Below the pieces are notes generated by a model, which was given only the letters and a program-made list of their open reading frames with translations, searched no databases and was not told the DNA's origin. 64,000 bases of DNA, taken from NCBI RefSeq assembly GCF_001591445.1, contig NZ_BCUX01000024.1, forward strand, positions 35,427-99,426. Direction: 5' to 3'. This document shows, one piece after another, positions 1 to 7,435 of the stretch; position 1 is the stretch's first letter, and each line of letters opens with the position of its first letter. This DNA is from Neobacillus drentensis NBRC 102427. GTDB lineage: Bacteria > Bacillota > Bacilli > Bacillales > Cytobacillaceae. A program made the translations under genes and the position numbers.

Positions 1-105
1 ACCGATAAACGGCTTTTCAAGGTCACTCGTTTTTACCCCTGTTGCATATAAAAGGCTGCGGTGGGGTGCCCGATCAATTCCCTTTTTAATCATATCGCTA
101 CGCAT
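1..105 (-). CDS. ilvD: Dihydroxy-acid dehydratase, N-terminal fragment cut by window edge
   Basis: Only the first 35 codons are inside the window. The minus strand reads [19 protein letters not shown] and continues with [16 protein letters not shown], which I recognise as the N-terminus of IlvD: the [18 protein letters not shown] segment is typical. The enzyme is an Fe-S dehydratase that makes 2-keto acids in valine, isoleucine and leucine synthesis. The ATG is preceded by AGGAG seven bases away. It starts 11 bases after the ilvE stop on the same strand, so the two genes are very likely cotranscribed as the head of an ilv(-leu) operon. Confidence 0.9.
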   Translation of the reverse strand, partial: MRSDMIKKGIDRAPHRSLLYATGVKTSDLEKPFIG

Positions 106-116
106 TTATCTAGCTC

Positions 117-1025
117 CTAACTGACGATTGCATGGTTAGTACCTGTTGGGTAACAAGCCACACCGTCTGTTGTTACAATTTTTCTAAATTCTTCTAATAA
201 ATCTTTCGTAACCACGCCTGGTTTTCCATCCTTAATTTTACGACCATCTACATCAATTACAGCAATTACCTCAACGGCTGTTCCTGTTAAGAACACCTCA
301 TCAGCCACATACACATCATGTCTTGTGAACGGTGATTCTCTTACGTCATAGCCCTTGGCTCTTGCGACATCAAGGATGGCGTTCCGGGTAATTCCCTCTA
401 ACGCTCCTAAATAAACAGGAGGGGTATAGATGACACCATTTTTTACAATAAAGATATTGTCAGCGGAGCCTTCAGTAACATAACCTTGATCATTCAGCAT
501 TAATGCTTCCTCAACCCCAGCTTGATTAGCCTCTAATTTAACAAGAATATTATTTAAGTAGTTTAACGATTTAATCTGTGGGCTTAGCACATCTGGGCGA
601 TTCCTACGACTCGGAACAGATGCAATTTTAATTCCACGATCGTAATACTCTTTAGGATACATACTCAATTCTTCAGCAATAATGATGACACTTGGCTTCG
701 CGCAGGATGAAGGGTCTAAGCCGAGATTCCCTTTTCCACGAGAAACAACGACACGAATATAGGCGCTATCCAGCTGATTTTTTCTGATTGTATCGACGAT
801 TAACTGTGTCATTTCCTCCTGAGTGTATGGAATATTCAGCATAATGGATTGTGCTGATTCAAATAGTCTTTTCAGGTGAGCATCGAGCCTGAAGACGTTT
901 CCGCTATAAACGCGTATGCCTTCAAATACACCATCACCATATAAAAAACCATGATCAAAAACTGAGACTACAGCATCTTCTTTCTTGACGAATTCGCCGC
1001 CAAGGAAAATCCATTGACTCCCCAA
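117..1025 (-). CDS. ilvE: Branched-chain amino acid aminotransferase
   Basis: This PLP-dependent class IV aminotransferase interconverts branched-chain 2-keto acids and Val/Leu/Ile. The sequence shows the family landmarks: FLGGEFV and DHGFLYGDGVFEGIR near the N-terminus, the PLP-lysine region SLNYLNNILVKLEA near residue 160, and EGSADNIF then GITRNAILD after it. About 302 residues is the normal size. The frame opens further upstream with a GTG, but AGAGGAG abuts that codon. A TTG eight bases after AGGAG gives MGSQWIFLGG, which fits the family, so I chose TTG at 1025. It is followed by ilvD and is the first gene of the transcript. Confidence 0.93.
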   Translation of the reverse strand: MGSQWIFLGGEFVKKEDAVVSVFDHGFLYGDGVFEGIRVYSGNVFRLDAHLKRLFESAQSIMLNIPYTQEEMTQLIVDTIRKNQLDSAYIRVVVSRGKGNLGLDPSSCAKPSVIIIAEELSMYPKEYYDRGIKIASVPSRRNRPDVLSPQIKSLNYLNNILVKLEANQAGVEEALMLNDQGYVTEGSADNIFIVKNGVIYTPPVYLGALEGITRNAILDVARAKGYDVRESPFTRHDVYVADEVFLTGTAVEVIAVIDVDGRKIKDGKPGVVTKDLLEEFRKIVTTDGVACYPTGTNHAIVS

Positions 1026-1088
1026 CCTAACCACTCCTCTTTTGTGATAGAACGCTTTAAGTGTCTAAACTAAATTTTTAAAATATAT

Positions 1089-1124
1089 TGCTATACCCAA
1101 CCCCAATGGTGAGGTGCCATAGCA
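1089..1124 (-). promoter_or_regulatory. Hairpin in the ilvE leader
   Basis: On the minus strand TGCTAT pairs with ATAGCA, enclosing a second helix of ACCTCACC against GGTTGGGT (one mismatch and one G-U), with a short loop. It lies in the roughly 110-nt leader between the predicted ilvE promoter and start. The T tract after it is interrupted, so it may be an attenuator or simply a structured 5' UTR. The leader is too short for a T-box riboswitch. Confidence 0.4.
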
Positions 1125-1152
1125 GTGAATGAATAGATGATTATTTTCGATA

Positions 1153-1181
1153 ATCATACAACCAATCGAAAACATGGTCAA
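1153..1181 (-). promoter_or_regulatory. Sigma-A promoter for ilvE-ilvD
   Basis: The minus strand has TTGACC (1181-1176), a 17-bp spacer, then TATGAT (1158-1153), a near-consensus vegetative promoter. Transcription would begin near 1146, giving a leader of about 110 nt before ilvE. Confidence 0.65.
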
Positions 1182-1434
1182 CATAAAAATCTGACAATTC
1201 AAACAAATTAAAAAGGTTGATAGCGTTTACATCATTGTTGTGATAAGGAAAACAGCAAAAAAAATTTTTTTGAAATTTTTTTATTTTAAGGTTATTTTGT
1301 CTTTTTGAAGAATTAAAACAGGGAGAATATTCAGATATAAGTAAGATGGAGGTGTTGGAAACTCTTTGGACTTTCAAGGGTGAAATGGGCATTCACTTAC
1401 GAGAAAAAACTAGTTTAAGATAGTTTTTTGAGGC

Positions 1435-2166
1435 TCAAAGCTTTGCAAGATGTTCATACACTTCTCGTAAATTACTATATCCGCTTTTTTGAGCTATGTT
1501 TAAATAGCTTGCCCAAATTTGCGCTGTCATGATCGCATCGCCAAGTGCATGGTGGCGGTCTTTAATGGCAATCCCACAGTTATTGCAAACTTCCTCAAGT
1601 GATAATGATTTCATGGTGGGGTCTGATATGCGAATTAAGAAGGACGTATCAATGATACGATGTTCAAAGCGAGTCTTTAACAGATCCCATGTCATTTTTT
1701 GCATAAAGGACTTTTCGTGTTTTGAGTGGTGTGCAACAAGAATATGGCTTTCTGCATAGTTAAAAAATTGAATTAAAACATCTTTGGCTTCCGGAGCCTC
1801 TCTTAAATGACTCTCATGAATATTGGTTAAATTTATGATTTCTTCGGATAGGGGGAGGTCTGATTTGACGAGAGAATAAAAAGAATCATTCTCTTCAATA
1901 TGCTGACCAATCATTTTAACCGCTCCAATTGAGAGCACTCGATCTCCTTTTTCTGGGTAGAAACCGGTCGTTTCTAAATCAAATACGACGACTTCTAATT
2001 CGTTAAGCGGGGTATCTAAGTTGTTTTTTTCATTCAATTCTTTCTGAAGCTGGCGGATGAATGAGCGTTGTTGTAGATTTCCTTGCCCTTGAATCCCAGC
2101 ATATATACTAGAACTAACCTTGCCGGAAATTTGTCTAAAATACTGTGCCAGATCATTCATTCTCAT
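1435..2166 (-). CDS. DnaQ/PolC-type 3'-5' exonuclease
   Basis: A 243-residue DEDDh exonuclease. ExoI is FDLETTG near residue 63. ExoIII is RHHALGDA near residue 205, with the expected His and Asp. The ExoII segment reads AHHSKHEKSFM where the family normally has HNAxFDxxFL, so the Asp appears replaced by Glu; this may alter activity or be a subfamily trait. Replication, repair or RNA/nucleotide turnover roles are possible. AAAGGAGG precedes the ATG. It starts one base after the DUF294 gene ends, so the two are translationally coupled; fused or paired DUF294-exonuclease arrangements recur in bacteria. Confidence 0.8.
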   Translation of the reverse strand: MRMNDLAQYFRQISGKVSSSIYAGIQGQGNLQQRSFIRQLQKELNEKNNLDTPLNELEVVVFDLETTGFYPEKGDRVLSIGAVKMIGQHIEENDSFYSLVKSDLPLSEEIINLTNIHESHLREAPEAKDVLIQFFNYAESHILVAHHSKHEKSFMQKMTWDLLKTRFEHRIIDTSFLIRISDPTMKSLSLEEVCNNCGIAIKDRHHALGDAIMTAQIWASYLNIAQKSGYSNLREVYEHLAKL

Positions 2167-2167
2167 G

Positions 2168-3115
2168 TTATCCCTCCTTTTCGATTAATTTTCTTACGAG
2201 TTGATGAAAAGTAATCCCATGTTTTATGATGTCTTTTAATTCATTTTTTTGCTCTTTTGCTAGGATGTCTATCTGTAGATAGTGACCGGAATCATAGTCT
2301 GTTTGGCTGGCATAGAGAAGACGATAGTTTAATAGTTTTAAAAACATCGCTTTATATAAGTCCCTGTTATCTATTTGCAGTTTGTCGAGTCTTGATAGAG
2401 TAGAGGTCAGCTGTAGATTTGCCTTCACCGCCAATAAACGAGCCCCATTCACATATGGAAAGAGGGCAGTCTCCTTTATATTGAGGGATCCGGTATGTAC
2501 CCCGTGTGTTTCCACTAATAGCTGACCTAATACGCCAATTCCTTTTTTGATATGAAGCGTATTGGTTGTCAGTCTTGGTAAAAGTTGTTCTTTTTGGACT
2601 GTTTGATAAACCAAGCTCTTTAGTTGTTCCAAAAGCTGATGCTGCCCATATATTGAACGTCCATCAATAAAAATAAGTAGATAGCGTAACGATTCCCAGG
2701 ACGCGTCTAGTGCCCAGCTGTTAACTTGTTTTTGCCATTCGGTATTTGATTTACACCAGAACGGATTTCCTGCCATGACACCCCCGTCGCAATAAGGATA
2801 ACCAACCTGATAGAGGCCTTTTGAAATTTCCTTGCCTAATGATAAAAAATAAGTCTTTGCTTCCGTAGTTGAATCGAGATAAATGATGCCGTGGTCCTGG
2901 TCGCTCCAAATTGATTGTTCGAAACGTCCTGCACTCCCCATTACAAAAAAGGAAAAAGCTGCCGGCGGGGGACCATATCTGGCGATTACTTCTTTTAGGG
3001 AAATATCCAAAACTTGTTTTATTAAACTGTCATGGAGTTTGTTTAGTTTAAAATGATCCCGGGCAGCATCCTTCATCTGGTTTTTTCTATAATCAGTAAT
3101 TCCTGAGTACGTCAT
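2168..3115 (-). CDS. DUF294-type nucleotidyltransferase (GlnD-like NTase fold)
   Basis: The motif GSAGRFEQSIWSDQDHG near residues 62-78 is the nucleotidyltransferase signature (GSxGRxE followed by D-x-D). It matches the DUF294 family, which is related to the catalytic domain of GlnD uridylyltransferase. The C-terminal half corresponds to the substrate-binding DUF294_C region; the CBS pair found in many members is absent. The substrate is unknown. GGAGGTG lies six bases before the ATG at 3115; a GTG further upstream overlaps that site and is rejected. It follows the ammonium transporter gene across a terminator, so a role in nitrogen signalling is a reasonable guess but only a guess. Confidence 0.75.
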   Translation of the reverse strand: MTYSGITDYRKNQMKDAARDHFKLNKLHDSLIKQVLDISLKEVIARYGPPPAAFSFFVMGSAGRFEQSIWSDQDHGIIYLDSTTEAKTYFLSLGKEISKGLYQVGYPYCDGGVMAGNPFWCKSNTEWQKQVNSWALDASWESLRYLLIFIDGRSIYGQHQLLEQLKSLVYQTVQKEQLLPRLTTNTLHIKKGIGVLGQLLVETHGVHTGSLNIKETALFPYVNGARLLAVKANLQLTSTLSRLDKLQIDNRDLYKAMFLKLLNYRLLYASQTDYDSGHYLQIDILAKEQKNELKDIIKHGITFHQLVRKLIEKEG

Positions 3116-3144
3116 AATCTTCACCTCCGCCTAAAAAGTCTAGA

Positions 3145-3178
3145 AAGTGTGCAAGACTTAAATGGGTCTTGCACACTT
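3145..3178 (-). terminator. Rho-independent terminator after amtB
   Basis: A perfect 13-bp stem (AAGTGTGCAAGAC with GTCTTGCACACTT) and an 8-nt loop are followed on the minus strand by TCTAGACTTTTT. It sits between amtB and the DUF294 gene, so the latter depends on read-through or a separate promoter. Confidence 0.8.
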
Positions 3179-3188
3179 ATTAAAGTAT

Positions 3189-4448
3189 TTAAAGAGCTTT
3201 TGTATGTTCTGCTTTGAGTAACTCTGGGTAACCATAGCTTCCATGTTCGCTCATATCTAAGCCGATAATCTCTTCTTCCTCTGTGACACGCAAGCCATTC
3301 ATTGCTTTTTTAATAATGGCGAGTAGGATAAAGGATGCAATAAGGGCGAAGGCACCAGAGGCGATAACGCCCAGTGCTTGAACTCCCAACTGGTGGAAGC
3401 CGCCGCCATAAAATAATCCAGGTTTTCCGACAGTGGCTAATTCCTTTGTTGCAAAGAAACCAGTGGATAATGTTCCCCAGACACCAGCAGTACCATGGAC
3501 AGAGAGGGCCGCAATCGGATCATCAATTCCTCTGTTCTCAAAGAAGCGAATGCTATAAAATACTAGAATTCCAGAGATAAAACCAATCAGCACAGCGGCC
3601 CAGGTATCAACAAATGCACAAGATGCAGTAATCGCTACAAGACCTGCTAATGCCCCGTTTAACATCATTGGAACATCTGCCTTACCCAATACGATCCAAG
3701 AGATAATCATGGCTGCAACAGTACCGGCTGCAGCACTAAGGTTTGTGTTTAATGCGACGAAACCGAAGAAGCCTTTGTCAACAGATAAAGTACTGCCTGC
3801 GTTAAACCCAAACCAACCAACCCATAAAAGTAAAACACTTAATGCCGTAAATACTTGGTTATGACCCGCTAAATTATTGGCGGAACCATCTTTATTAAAT
3901 TTTCCAATCCGTGGTTTTAATAAAATCGTCGCTGCCAAGGCCGCCATGGCACCAGTTAAGTGAACAACGGTTGAACCAGCGAAATCTTGTTGACCAATCT
4001 CCGCTAACCAGCCGCCGCCCCAGATCCAGTGAGCAATTGGTGGATAAACTATAACAGAAAATAATACCGCGAATACTAGATATACTGCTAATTTTGCTCG
4101 TTCAGCAAAACCGCCAAAGGCAATTGTTAAGGAAATCCCTGCAAAAGCTAATTGGAATAAAAAGAAAACGGAGCCAGAGAGTGATAAACTATCGATATCA
4201 TAGCCAGAATATAAGAAATCTGAAAATCCGATGAGAGCATTTCCTTTACCGAAGATTAATCCGAATCCAACTGCCCAAAATACAATCGAGCCAATACTAA
4301 ATGTGAGAATAGTTTTACCAGCAATATGTCCTGCGTTTTTCATGCGGGTGGAACCTGTTTCTAATAGGATGAACCCGCCGATCATTAAAATGACAAGTAT
4401 TGCACCTAGCATTACCCAAAGACTGTTCATTAAGAATAAAGTATCCAT
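3189..4448 (-). CDS. amtB: Ammonium transporter (Amt/MEP/Rh family)
   Basis: This 419-residue membrane protein has about eleven hydrophobic helices and Amt family signatures: FILLETGSTRMKNAGH at the N-terminus, IAHWIWGGGWL, DFAGSTVVHLTGA, FGFNAGS and VHGTAGVWGTL, including the pore histidines. It admits ammonium at low nitrogen and corresponds to B. subtilis NrgA/AmtB. The usual partner gene glnK (PII) is not next to it: a terminator and a DUF294 nucleotidyltransferase follow instead. TnrA-type boxes upstream and the neighbouring tnrA gene indicate nitrogen control. GGGGGAG precedes the ATG by five bases. Confidence 0.93.
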   Translation of the reverse strand: MDTLFLMNSLWVMLGAILVILMIGGFILLETGSTRMKNAGHIAGKTILTFSIGSIVFWAVGFGLIFGKGNALIGFSDFLYSGYDIDSLSLSGSVFFLFQLAFAGISLTIAFGGFAERAKLAVYLVFAVLFSVIVYPPIAHWIWGGGWLAEIGQQDFAGSTVVHLTGAMAALAATILLKPRIGKFNKDGSANNLAGHNQVFTALSVLLLWVGWFGFNAGSTLSVDKGFFGFVALNTNLSAAAGTVAAMIISWIVLGKADVPMMLNGALAGLVAITASCAFVDTWAAVLIGFISGILVFYSIRFFENRGIDDPIAALSVHGTAGVWGTLSTGFFATKELATVGKPGLFYGGGFHQLGVQALGVIASGAFALIASFILLAIIKKAMNGLRVTEEEEIIGLDMSEHGSYGYPELLKAEHTKAL

Positions 4449-4472
4449 TTATTCTCCCCCTTTTTTAAATGG

Positions 4473-4489
4473 TGTTAATTTTCTTAACA
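4473..4489. promoter_or_regulatory. TnrA/GlnR box, amtB-proximal
   Basis: TGTTAATTTTCTTAACA matches TGTNA-N7-TNACA fully. It lies only 24 bp before the amtB start, close enough to overlap the transcription start, so it could mediate repression (GlnR) rather than activation. Confidence 0.7.
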
Positions 4490-4495
4490 TTTGGT

Positions 4496-4513
4496 ATGTA
4501 AGTATTCTTACAT
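4496..4513. promoter_or_regulatory. Second TnrA/GlnR-like palindrome upstream of amtB
   Basis: ATGTAAG-TATT-CTTACAT is a perfect inverted repeat resembling the TnrA/GlnR half-sites, with spacing one base shorter than consensus. A third, weaker site (4539-4555) has one good half and one degenerate half. If that distal site is the activating one, a TAAGAA-like -10 at 4510-4505 would be about 40 bp downstream. Confidence 0.5.
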
Positions 4514-4611
4514 GATTCTGAATTGGTTTCTATAAGTTTGGAAGGAAATCTAACATGCTTTTTAAAAGTGGGGGATAATCCCTGCTGTTTACTAATTGGA
4601 GAGGAAGGAAT

Positions 4612-4646
4612 GAAAAAGCCCATCCCTTTTTTTAAAAGGAATGGGG
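4612..4646 (-). terminator. Terminator of tnrA
   Basis: On the minus strand CCCATTCC pairs with GGGATGGG through an A/T-rich loop, followed by CTTTTTC. Confidence 0.7.
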
Positions 4647-4661
4647 AGGAAGATAAGCTTC

Positions 4662-4988
4662 TCACTTTTTCCGTAAACCAAATTGGGCGTTTAGCTGCCC
4701 CTGGATCATTTTTCTGCGGACATCTTCTTGGTTGTGTTTCTTTTGCTCACGCAGCATCTCTTTCCTAATATCATGTGTTTGAATGCCGTCTTCAATCTTA
4801 TTGGCGATTTCCATCAGTAATTCCACATCTGAAAAGGAAAATTTGCGGCTTCCTCCAGCAGACCTTTCAGGAAAAATAAGCTTCCGTTCTTCGTAATAGC
4901 GTATTTGTCGTTCCGAGAGACCGGTGAGGTCCCTGACGATTCCAATGGTAATAACCTTTTTATCTTTATAAGACATGTCTTTTCCCAT
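4662..4988 (-). CDS. tnrA: Nitrogen-sensing transcription factor TnrA (MerR family)
   Basis: The protein has an N-terminal MerR helix-turn-helix: [13 protein letters not shown], then [17 protein letters not shown] near residues 24-36. The C-terminus ends [12 protein letters not shown]. That tail matches TnrA, whose C-terminal helix binds feedback-inhibited glutamine synthetase, and differs from the longer GlnR tail. TnrA activates ammonium uptake and other nitrogen genes under limitation. The 108 residues fit the family. A full TnrA box lies at 5044-5060 upstream, consistent with known autoregulation, and the likely target amtB is the next gene. An internal ATG four codons later is an alternative start. 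Confidence 0.92.
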   Translation of the reverse strand: MGKDMSYKDKKVITIGIVRDLTGLSERQIRYYEERKLIFPERSAGGSRKFSFSDVELLMEIANKIEDGIQTHDIRKEMLREQKKHNQEDVRRKMIQGQLNAQFGLRKK

Positions 4989-5043
4989 TTTATTCGCTCA
5001 CCACACCCTAATTTTCACATGTTTTTCTCTTTATTATATTATA

Positions 5044-5060
5044 TGTTAGATTTTCTTACA
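5044..5060. promoter_or_regulatory. TnrA box upstream of tnrA
   Basis: TGTTAGATTTTCTTACA is a full match to TGTNA-N7-TNACA, 55 bp before the tnrA start. Positive autoregulation of tnrA through such a site is established in B. subtilis. Confidence 0.75.
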
Positions 5061-5084
5061 TGGGACTAGACTTTTAAACTAAAA

Positions 5085-5222
5085 TTAATAATTTTGCAAT
5101 CTCCTTAAAAGTTCGTTCGCTTGGGAGCCCATTGTTTTCATAAGTTCTTCATACAACTCATCTCTTAATTTATCTAATTGAAGGATTCTTTCAGCGAGTT
5201 TTATATCGTTTCTTCGATACAT
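5085..5222 (-). CDS. Small conserved-looking charged protein, 45 residues
   Basis: A short minus-strand gene with AAAGGAAG seven bases before its ATG. The product begins MYRRNDIKLAERILQLDKL and ends ELLRRLQNY; it is largely charged, predicted helical, without Cys or a membrane segment. The length and composition recall small helical regulators such as Spo0E- or anti-sigma-type proteins, but I do not recognise a family. It lies between the coat-like gene and tnrA on the same strand; the tnrA promoter region starts just downstream. Confidence 0.6.
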   Translation of the reverse strand: MYRRNDIKLAERILQLDKLRDELYEELMKTMGSQANELLRRLQNY

Positions 5223-5276
5223 TTGAAATCTTCCTTTCATTCATTGTTTATAATGAAAAGTTAACTGAATTTTCAC

Positions 5277-5317
5277 ATCCTGTCAGTGGTTTTGTTAGAT
5301 AAACTGACAGGATTTTT
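5277..5317. terminator. Strong hairpin with T tract on the plus strand
   Basis: ATCCTGTCAGT pairs with ACTGACAGGAT around a 15-nt loop, followed by TTTTT on the plus strand. No plus-strand gene precedes it, so it may act against antisense transcription or be a remnant. Confidence 0.4.
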
Positions 5318-5370
5318 AATTCGTAACCTTAGGGTTGGGAAAAGAATCTGACGATGAGATTGTGAATGCA

Positions 5371-5399
5371 AAAAGAACCGGGCAAGTGTCCGGTTCTTC
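5371..5399 (-). terminator. Terminator of the coat-like gene
   Basis: AAGAACCGG pairs with CCGGTTCTT, with a TTTTTGC tail on the minus strand, starting ten bases after the stop codon. Confidence 0.75.
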
Positions 5400-5408
5400 A
5401 AGTTATTC

Positions 5409-5798
5409 TTAGTATTCTCCGTCAAATGGTGTGAATGGGATGTTAAATCTTCTTTCAACGGCACGCAGGCGTTGATTTACTCGTTGGAGTCGGCGGTCAA
5501 GTTGAGCTACTTGGCGTTGTAGTTGATCGATCTCCCGTTCTTGGCGTTCATTAGCCCTCTCCAATTGAGTAAGTCTGCGTTCAACCTGCTGTGGCTGTCT
5601 TGCAGGGTCATATTGTTCCGGTAAATAGGGATTAAATTGCTCAGGCTGTACAATGTTATTAAATGATTCTGGTTGCTCGTAGTAATTTACATGTTCAGGT
5701 TGACCATAGTAATTCATTTGTTCAGGTTGGACATAGACATTTTGATCAATCGGCATTTGGGACATTTGAGGCATTTGATAATAACCATACGGATTCAT
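5409..5798 (-). CDS. Tyr/Gln-rich coiled-coil protein, possible spore coat component
   Basis: The first half of this 129-residue protein is low complexity, rich in Tyr, Gln, Met and Pro, with repeated QPEQxNYY/QPExVNYY units. The second half (about 70-115) is a charged heptad pattern (LTQLERANERQEREIDQLQ and following) predicting a coiled coil. The end reads FNIPFTPFDGEY. There is no signal peptide. This composition is common in Bacillus spore coat and outer-layer proteins, but I cannot name a specific homologue. AAGGAGAG precedes the ATG. It is a single-gene unit with its own terminator. Confidence 0.6.
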   Translation of the reverse strand: MNPYGYYQMPQMSQMPIDQNVYVQPEQMNYYGQPEHVNYYEQPESFNNIVQPEQFNPYLPEQYDPARQPQQVERRLTQLERANERQEREIDQLQRQVAQLDRRLQRVNQRLRAVERRFNIPFTPFDGEY

Positions 5799-5920
5799 TT
5801 AGGCATCTCTCCTTATGTGGTAAATACCTTATAGATTATGTAGGTGTATGGAGGGAGTAACGGCGAATGCCCATTGATAGCCTCTGGCTATATGGATATA
5901 CATCTCTAGGAGCTTTACCA

Positions 5921-5954
5921 TAAAATAAAAAATGAGATGACTAAAGTCATCTCA
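5921..5954 (-). terminator. Terminator of the YhfP-like gene
   Basis: TGAGATGACT pairs with AGTCATCTCA over a 2-nt loop, followed on the minus strand by TTTTTTATTTT. Confidence 0.8.
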
Positions 5955-5966
5955 GAATTGAAATTT

Positions 5967-6959
5967 TTATAGCTTTACGATGGTTCTTCCTCGTGCTTCA
6001 CCTTTAAGAATTGAGGATAAATAATTGGGTAATTCTTCAAGAGTTACTTCCTTTGTCATTACTTTTAATAAATGATCTGGTTTAAAGTCAGTGGCCATCC
6101 GCTTCCACAAGGCCAGTCTAGTTTCCATTGGGCAATATACGGAATCAATACCGAGCAAATTTATGCCCCTTAGAATGAAAGGGAATACGGTTGTAGGGAC
6201 ATCGCCGCCACCAGTAAGACCGCTAACTGCCACAGAGCCGTTGTACGTTATTTTGCTAAGAATAGAGGCAAGTGTTTTGCCGCCAACTGGATCGACTGCA
6301 GCCGCCCAAAGCTGCTTATCTAACGCTCTGGTTTTTTCTCCTGTAACATCCTCACGGGAAAGAATCTCGCTCGCTCCTAAGTCAATGAGGAAATCATGTT
6401 CTGATTGTTTACCAGTACTTGCAACTACATGATAGCCACGTTTTGCAAGTATGGCTACAGCGATACTGCCAACCCCGCCTGTAGCACCAGTAACAAGAAC
6501 ACTTCCTTTATCAGGTGTTACTCCATTTTCCTCTAAGCGTTGAACGGATAATGCTGCGGTGAAACCAGCGGTACCGTAAACCATTGCTTCTATTAATGAT
6601 AAACCCTCAGGCAATGGAACAACCCATTCAGCGGGAAGCTGGGCATATTCACTAAAGCCGCCATAATGAGAGACACCAATCTCATAACTAGTAGCAATCA
6701 CTTCATCGCCTGCTTTAAAACGGGCATCATTCGAACGGATCACGACACCCGCTAAGTCGATTCCTGGAATGAAAGGGTAGGATCTGACAATTTTCCCATC
6801 AGGGGTACTCGCCAATTCATCCTTGTAGTTGATACTTGAATAGCCGACCTTGATTAGAACGTCACCCGCTGGAAGGTCTGGAATGGTTAATTCTTTTATG
6901 TTTACAGTAAAGTCACTTTCTGTTTTGTTAACGACTAATGCCTTAAATGGTTCGTTCAT
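5967..6959 (-). CDS. yhfP: YhfP-type quinone oxidoreductase / acrylyl-CoA reductase family
   Basis: A 330-residue zinc-independent medium-chain dehydrogenase/reductase. The N-terminal GroES-like part contains GYSSINYKDELA and PGIDLAGVV; the Rossmann part contains VTGATGGVGSIAVA near residue 160. GLTGGGDVPTTVFPFILRGINLLGID is characteristic of the YhdH/YhfP/AcuI group, which reduces acrylyl-CoA or quinone-like substrates with NADPH. The protein closely resembles B. subtilis YhfP as I remember it. GAGGGGG precedes the ATG, and it is monocistronic. Confidence 0.85.
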   Translation of the reverse strand: MNEPFKALVVNKTESDFTVNIKELTIPDLPAGDVLIKVGYSSINYKDELASTPDGKIVRSYPFIPGIDLAGVVIRSNDARFKAGDEVIATSYEIGVSHYGGFSEYAQLPAEWVVPLPEGLSLIEAMVYGTAGFTAALSVQRLEENGVTPDKGSVLVTGATGGVGSIAVAILAKRGYHVVASTGKQSEHDFLIDLGASEILSREDVTGEKTRALDKQLWAAAVDPVGGKTLASILSKITYNGSVAVSGLTGGGDVPTTVFPFILRGINLLGIDSVYCPMETRLALWKRMATDFKPDHLLKVMTKEVTLEELPNYLSSILKGEARGRTIVKL

Positions 6960-7062
6960 TTTTTAACCCCCTCTGAAATCTCGATTTGTTAAATATATCT
7001 AAACACCTGCAACTAATCAATGACAGGGAGGTGACAGGTATAAGGTTGACGTAGACCCAAAA

Positions 7063-7095
7063 GCCGCCTTCAGAGTTGAATGACTGAAGGCGGGC
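7063..7095 (-). terminator. Terminator-like hairpin in the 6960-7435 intergenic region
   Basis: GCCGCCTTCAG pairs with CTGAAGGCGGGC around a 10-nt loop. On the minus strand it is followed by CTTTTGGG, a short T tract. No gene is seen upstream on that strand, so it may end an unannotated small transcript or shape the yhfP leader. Confidence 0.4.
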
Positions 7096-7172
7096 TGCCT
7101 CGTTTACTAAGCTAATCCACAATCTTGTATAACGCATGCATTCACATCCGTATAATTCTCGTCTGGTTAATT

Positions 7173-7216
7173 TTACTTATTTAGGATTTCCTTCATAGGA
7201 AATCCTGAATAAGTAA
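7173..7216. repeat. Long inverted repeat, 19-bp stem
   Basis: TTACTTATTTAGGATTTCC and GGAAATCCTGAATAAGTAA form a 19-bp stem (one G-T) around a 6-nt loop. Neither strand has a following T tract. Function unknown; it could be RNA structure, a protein site or a small mobile-element relic. The rest of this 476-bp gap holds the hairpin at 7063, AT-rich sequence and the promoter at 7338. Confidence 0.55.
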
Positions 7217-7337
7217 TTCCACGAACAAAGAATAAATTGGTGATTTTCACAATATTGGAATTCGACAAAAGATATTATTGTGCGATTTTTAACACTTCAG
7301 TTTATTACAGTATTAATATAGTAAAATATTTAAAATA

Positions 7338-7366
7338 TTGAATATAAACTCAAAACAGGTTATAAT
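7338..7366 (+). promoter_or_regulatory. Sigma-A promoter of the amino acid ABC importer
   Basis: TTGAAT, a 17-bp spacer, then TATAAT. A 15-bp AT palindrome (7325-7339) touches the -35 element and could be an operator; it resembles a CodY box only poorly (four mismatches). Confidence 0.65.
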
Positions 7367-7435
7367 CATGTATATTCAAAATATTATTAATCTTTTTAAA
7401 AAATACTTTTTAGAAAAAATATTGGAGGTAGAAAA

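Noticed and set aside
1035..1160. T-box riboswitch for ilvE
   Set aside because: The leader after the predicted promoter is only about 110 nt and has no recognisable T-box or specifier structure.
1141..1392. 83-codon minus-strand open frame upstream of ilvE
   Set aside because: No ribosome site, overlaps the ilvE promoter, and its composition does not look protein-like.
5273..5464. 63-codon minus-strand frame
   Set aside because: Covers two hairpins and overlaps the coat-like gene end; no ribosome site.
7325..7339. CodY box at the importer promoter
   Set aside because: Four mismatches to the 15-bp consensus in a very AT-rich region; kept only as an unnamed palindrome.
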